This document shows positions 4,735 through 6,965 of a stretch of DNA of 6,965 bases, piece by piece. Position numbers and translations under genes: made by a program. The notes below the pieces were generated by a model. The model saw nothing but the letters and a program-made list of their open reading frames with translations, had not been told where the DNA came from and did not search any database. Numbering within the stretch: the first letter of the stretch is position 1; each line of letters begins with the position of its first letter. Source of the stretch: JAICLL01 sp035252155 (GTDB lineage Bacteria; Planctomycetota; Planctomycetia; Pirellulales; JAICIG01); contig DATFDL010000620.1 of the NCBI GenBank assembly GCA_035252155.1, forward strand, positions 1 through 6,965, in the 5' to 3' direction.

Positions 4735-5087
4735 TGCATATCAAGGTCTCCGACACGGTTGAAGTCATTACCGGCGACGATCGCGGGCAGCGCGGCAAGG
4801 TGCTGTCGATCGACCGCGAAGCGGGCAAGCTGATCGTCGAGGCGGTCAACCGCGTCTACAAGCACGTGCGGCGCAGCCAGCGCAATCCGCAGGGCGGCCG
4901 GCTCTCGAAGGAGATGCCGATCCAGATTTCCAATGTGTTGCTGGTCTGCCCGGCGTGCAACGCGCGCACGCGCACCCGCTCGCAGTTGACCGCCGACGGC
5001 GGCAAAGAGCGTGTTTGCAAGAAATGCGGCCGCGGCGTCGGTTCGCTCGGTCCCCCGCGGCGAAAGGCGAAGCCAGCGAAAGCGTGA
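4734..5087 (+). CDS. rplX: 50S ribosomal protein L24 with C-terminal zinc ribbon
   Basis: The 117-residue product is L24, an assembly-initiator protein that binds domain I of 23S rRNA. The KOW motif is at residues 4-27 (KVSDTVEVITGDDRGQRGKV), followed by GKLIVEAVNRVYKHVRRSQRNPQGG and EMPIQISNVLLVCP. The C-terminal part has two CxxC pairs, Cys72/75 and Cys95/98 (CPAC and CKKC), forming a zinc ribbon that occurs in many bacterial L24 proteins but not in E. coli. A basic PPRRKAKPAKA tail follows. The ATG at 4734 overlaps the rplN TGA by one base and has GAGGTG at 4723-4728 as SD. An in-frame GTG at 4731 would add one residue and is less likely. A 155-nt repeat-bearing gap follows. Confidence 0.97.
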   Translation: MHIKVSDTVEVITGDDRGQRGKVLSIDREAGKLIVEAVNRVYKHVRRSQRNPQGGRLSKEMPIQISNVLLVCPACNARTRTRSQLTADGGKERVCKKCGRGVGSLGPPRRKAKPAKA

Positions 5088-5106
5088 GCACCGAATGACA
5101 AAAGGG

Positions 5107-5192
5107 AGGATGGCCTTCCAGGCCGTCCAGAACATGAAGCGGCCGAGTAACGCCGCGAACGAAAAAAACGAGACGGCCTAGCAGGCCATCCT
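5107..5192 (+). repeat. inverted-repeat pair (21-nt arms) between rplX and rplE
   Basis: The left arm at 5107-5127 (AGGATGGCCTTCCAGGCC then GTC) and the right arm at 5172-5192 (GACGGCCTAGCAGGCC then ATCCT) are reverse complements at 19 of 21 positions, around a 44-nt spacer. Each arm is also nearly palindromic by itself (GGCCT...AGGCC), so either one large stem or two small hairpins can form. No T-run follows, which argues against a terminator. GATGGCCT...AGGCCGTC palindromes are, from memory, frequent intergenic repeats in planctomycetes. A small hairpin also lies downstream (ACGGCG 5198-5203 with CGTCGT 5208-5213). Confidence 0.88.
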
Positions 5193-5242
5193 ACGAGACG
5201 GCGAGATCGTCGTTCAGATTTATCGTAAAGACGAATACCCCT

Positions 5243-5809
5243 ATGCCCCCGCGATTACTCGAACGATACGAAAAACAGGTGCTGCCGAACTTGAAAGAGA
5301 AGCTCGGCCGCTCCAACCGCCATGCGCTGCCGCGGCTGCAAAAGATCATTATCAACATGGGCGTCGGCACGGCCATTTCCGAAAAGAAGCACCTGGAAGA
5401 AGCGGTGAACGCACTGACGCAGATTTCCGGGCAGCGGCCGGCGGTCACCAAAAGCCGCAAGTCGGTCGCCAACTTCAAGCTCCGCGAAGGCATGGAGATC
5501 GGCTGCAAGGTCACGCTCCGCGGCACGCGAATGTATGAGTTTCTCGACCGGCTGGTTTCGATCGCCTTGCCTCGAGTGCGCGATTTCCGCGGCTTGAATC
5601 CCAAGGCGTTCGACGGCCACGGCAATTACAGCTTGGGGCTTTCGGAGCAATTGGTGTTTCCCGAATTGAATCCCGACAAGTTCACGCGGCCGCAGGGCAT
5701 GAACATTACGATGGTCATTTCCAGCGACAAGAATGAGGAATCGCTCGAATTGTTGCGGGGGCTGGGCCTGCCGTTCAAGACGGACGAAAAAGCGGGGGCG
5801 AAGGCTTAG
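5243..5809 (+). CDS. rplE: 50S ribosomal protein L5
   Basis: The 188-residue product is L5, which binds 5S rRNA in the central protuberance and contacts S13/S19 and P-site tRNA. Family features in order are LLERYEKQVLPNLKEKL at about 5-21, PRLQKIIINMGVGTA at 30-44, SGQRPAVTKSRKSVANFKLREGMEIGCKVTLRGTRMYEFLDRL at about 62-104, PRVRDFRGLNPKAFDGHGNYSLGLSEQLVFPEL at 110-142, and GMNITMVISSDKNEESLELLRGLGLPF at the end. A short DEKAGAKA tail closes it. The ATG at 5243 has no clear SD. It follows the inverted-repeat gap, which is where S8 represses the spc operon of E. coli by binding mRNA near the rplE start. Whether that control exists here cannot be told from sequence alone. Confidence 0.97.
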   Translation: MPPRLLERYEKQVLPNLKEKLGRSNRHALPRLQKIIINMGVGTAISEKKHLEEAVNALTQISGQRPAVTKSRKSVANFKLREGMEIGCKVTLRGTRMYEFLDRLVSIALPRVRDFRGLNPKAFDGHGNYSLGLSEQLVFPELNPDKFTRPQGMNITMVISSDKNEESLELLRGLGLPFKTDEKAGAKA

Positions 5810-5838
5810 AGACTGCACGACAACCAAACACACCACAC
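5810..5838 (+). promoter_or_regulatory. SD-less, A/C-rich leader of rpsN
   Basis: The 29 nt between rplE and rpsN are almost only A and C in their second half (ACAACCAAACACACCACAC). There is no purine-rich SD and no potential for stable structure. Such unstructured leaders fit SD-independent initiation, which is common in planctomycetes. The rpsN start itself is certain from the protein alignment. Confidence 0.5.
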
Positions 5839-6024
5839 ATGGCCAGTAAATCGAAAATCGCAAAGGCCCGGCGGACGCCGAAATTTATGACGCGGCGCGA
5901 GTCGCGCTGCCAGTTGTGCGGCCGCCCGCGTGCCGTTTATCGCAAGTTCCGCGTCTGCCGCATTTGTTTGCGCAAGTTGGCGGATAATGGGATGATTCCC
6001 GGACTGAAAAAGGCGAGCTGGTGA
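5839..6024 (+). CDS. rpsN: 30S ribosomal protein S14, zinc-binding (type Z) form
   Basis: The 61-residue product is the short, zinc-containing form of S14, a 30S head protein. MASKSKIAKARRTPKFMTRRESRCQLCGRPRAVYRKFRVCRICLRKLADNGMIPGLKKASW shows two CxxC pairs, Cys24/27 and Cys40/43, which bind one zinc ion. The end GMIPGLKKASW is the family signature. The zinc-free paralogue, about 90-100 residues, is used by E. coli and is often kept as a low-zinc backup elsewhere; none is seen in this window. Such short genes are easily missed, but length and motifs match type Z throughout. The gene sits in the standard spc position between rplE and rpsH, 29 nt after rplE and 16 nt before rpsH. Confidence 0.97.
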   Translation: MASKSKIAKARRTPKFMTRRESRCQLCGRPRAVYRKFRVCRICLRKLADNGMIPGLKKASW

Positions 6025-6040
6025 AGGGAACCAAACGACG

Positions 6041-6436
6041 ATGATGACAGACCCGATCGCCGACATGTTGACCCGCATCCGCAACGCTGTGCGGGTGGAG
6101 CGAACCGTCGTCGAGATGCCGCTCTCGAAGGTCAAGCGCGGCATGGCCGACGTGCTCAAGCGCGAAGGCTACATCTGGAACTGGGAAGAGGTCGAGGCCC
6201 GGCCTAGCCCGCAGCTTCGCATCCATTTGAAATACGGTCCCAACGGCGAGCGCGTCATCCGGCACATCAAACGAGTGAGCAAGCCGGGGCGGCGGATTTA
6301 TCAAGGCGCCGATAGTTTGCGGCCGGTGCTCAATGGTCTGGGCATTTCGATCATCAGCACCAGCCGCGGCGTGATCAGCGACCGTGAGGCTCGGCAGCGG
6401 CATCTGGGCGGCGAAGTTTTGTGCGAACTTTGGTAA
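6041..6436 (+). CDS. rpsH: 30S ribosomal protein S8
   Basis: The 131-residue product is S8, a primary binder of the central domain of 16S rRNA and, in E. coli, the translational repressor of the spc operon. The N-terminal domain reads MTDPIADMLTRIRNAVRVERTVVEMPLSKVKRGMADVLKREGYI at about 2-45. The C-terminal RNA-binding domain contains RVSKPGRRIYQGADSLRPVLNGLGISIISTSRGVISDREARQ at about 78-119 and ends GGEVLCELW; STSRGVISDREAR is the conserved signature. Two adjacent ATGs (6041 and 6044) could start it. The second matches the commonest family start (MTDPIADML); the first adds one Met. AAGGGA at 6024-6029 is a distant SD, about 11 nt from the first ATG and closer to ideal for neither. Length is normal. 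Confidence 0.97.
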   Translation: MMTDPIADMLTRIRNAVRVERTVVEMPLSKVKRGMADVLKREGYIWNWEEVEARPSPQLRIHLKYGPNGERVIRHIKRVSKPGRRIYQGADSLRPVLNGLGISIISTSRGVISDREARQRHLGGEVLCELW

Positions 6437-6478
6437 AAGAAAAACAGCAAGCGGGCAAGCAGGTCGAAGGCAGGTAGT

Positions 6479-6965
6479 ATGTCTCGCGTCGGCAAAAAAC
6501 CGATTACCATTCCCGGCGGCGTCAAGGTGGCGGTCAACGACGGCACCATTGCGGTCGAGGGACCGCTGGGCAAGCTTCAGTGGGCGTTCCGGCGCGAAGT
6601 GGCCGTGACGGTCGACGAAGCGGCCAAGCAAGTCTCGGTGACTCGCGATGGCGAGTCGCGCACCGCCCGTGCCTTGCAGGGGCTCAGCCGCGCCTTGATT
6701 CAAAACATGCTCAAAGGCGTCACCGACGGCTATGAGAAACGGCTCGAAGTCGTCGGCGTGGGTTATCTGGCGGCCGTGCAAGGCAACACGCTACAACTGC
6801 GGGTCGGCTTTGCCAACGAGGTCCACAAAAAGATACCCACCGGCCTGAAGGTGACCTGCCCCGACCAGACGCACGTCGTCATCAAAGGGTCGGATAAGCA
6901 GCTCGTGGGTCAGTTTGCCGCCGAGGTGCGCGCGGTACGCAAGCCCGAACCATACAAAGGCAAAG
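6479..6965 (+). CDS. rplF: 50S ribosomal protein L6 (3' end outside window)
   Basis: The reading frame is open to the window end, giving 162 complete codons of L6, which binds 23S rRNA near the sarcin-ricin loop and the elongation-factor site. Usual length is about 177-183 residues, so roughly the last 15-20 are missing. MSRVGKKPITIPGGVKV is the canonical start, followed by VEGPLGKLQW at 26-35, RALQGLSRALIQNMLKGVTDGYEKRLEVVGVGYLAAVQGN at about 64-103 and LRVGFANEVHKKIP. The second duplicated domain has VVIKGSDKQLVGQFAAEVRAVRKPEPYKGK, whose PEPYKGK is the family signature. The ATG at 6479 has GAAGG at 6466-6470 and AGG at 6472-6474 upstream as SD candidates. A 42-nt gap separates it from rpsH. 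Confidence 0.97.
   Translation, partial: MSRVGKKPITIPGGVKVAVNDGTIAVEGPLGKLQWAFRREVAVTVDEAAKQVSVTRDGESRTARALQGLSRALIQNMLKGVTDGYEKRLEVVGVGYLAAVQGNTLQLRVGFANEVHKKIPTGLKVTCPDQTHVVIKGSDKQLVGQFAAEVRAVRKPEPYKGK

Noticed and set aside
5107..5192. Inverted repeat as a Rho-independent terminator or as IS ends with target duplication
   Set aside because: No T-run follows, no transposase lies between the arms, and the 44-nt spacer is too short to encode one. No convincing flanking direct repeat is seen.
5885..6781. Reverse-strand open frame of 298 codons opposite rpsN, rpsH and rplF
   Set aside because: Shadow of three clear forward genes; composition-driven, with no recognisable domain or upstream signal.
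1..6965. A novel defence, metabolic or mobile gene system in the window
   Set aside because: Every substantial forward gene matches a standard ribosomal protein in standard order, with no extra gene inserted; only small-scale features are unusual.

Overview
The window is an uninterrupted stretch of the bacterial S10-spc ribosomal protein cluster, all on the + strand: the last codons of rplC (L3), then rplD (L4), rplW (L23), rplB (L2), rpsS (S19), rplV (L22), rpsC (S3), rplP (L16), rpmC (L29), rpsQ (S17), rplN (L14), rplX (L24), rplE (L5), rpsN (S14, zinc type), rpsH (S8) and the first 162 codons of rplF (L6), which runs off the end. Gene order matches the S10 and spc operons of Escherichia coli. 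The two operons join with only 3 nt between rpsQ and rplN and no visible promoter or terminator, so the whole window is probably one transcript.

The source looks like a GC-rich Planctomycetota bacterium, most likely near Pirellulales. This is inferred from the style of the proteins (S3 ending in a basic KKPKRT-type tail, an Arg-rich L2 C-terminus, zinc-binding S14 and L24), from the patchy use of Shine-Dalgarno (SD) sites, and from intergenic repeats that I recall as typical of that phylum. It was not tested by any search.

Layout. From rpsC to rplX (about 2787-5087) the genes are packed, with overlaps of 62, 4, 8 and 1 nt that suggest translational coupling. The remaining gaps are looser, and four of them carry repeats: a (TGAACCC)4 heptamer array between rplD and rplW, a 77-nt compound hairpin between rplW and rplB, a (TGAACCC)3 array between rpsS and rplV, and a 21-nt inverted-repeat pair between rplX and rplE. 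Neither hairpin is followed by a T-run, so neither looks like an intrinsic terminator. None of the four genes just downstream of a repeat has an obvious SD.

The proteins build the ribosome. L4, L22, L23, L24 and L29 line or surround the exit tunnel. L2, L14 and L16 sit near the peptidyl-transferase centre or the subunit interface. L5 is in the central protuberance and L6 near the factor-binding site. S3, S14 and S19 form the 30S head. S8 and S17 are primary 16S rRNA binders.

I found no new multi-gene system: every gene is a known ribosomal protein. The points worth a second look are at finer scale: the dual-coding rpsC/rplP overlap, a low-complexity tail on L4 that looks captured from repeat DNA, and the heptamer and palindromic repeats lodged inside an essential operon.
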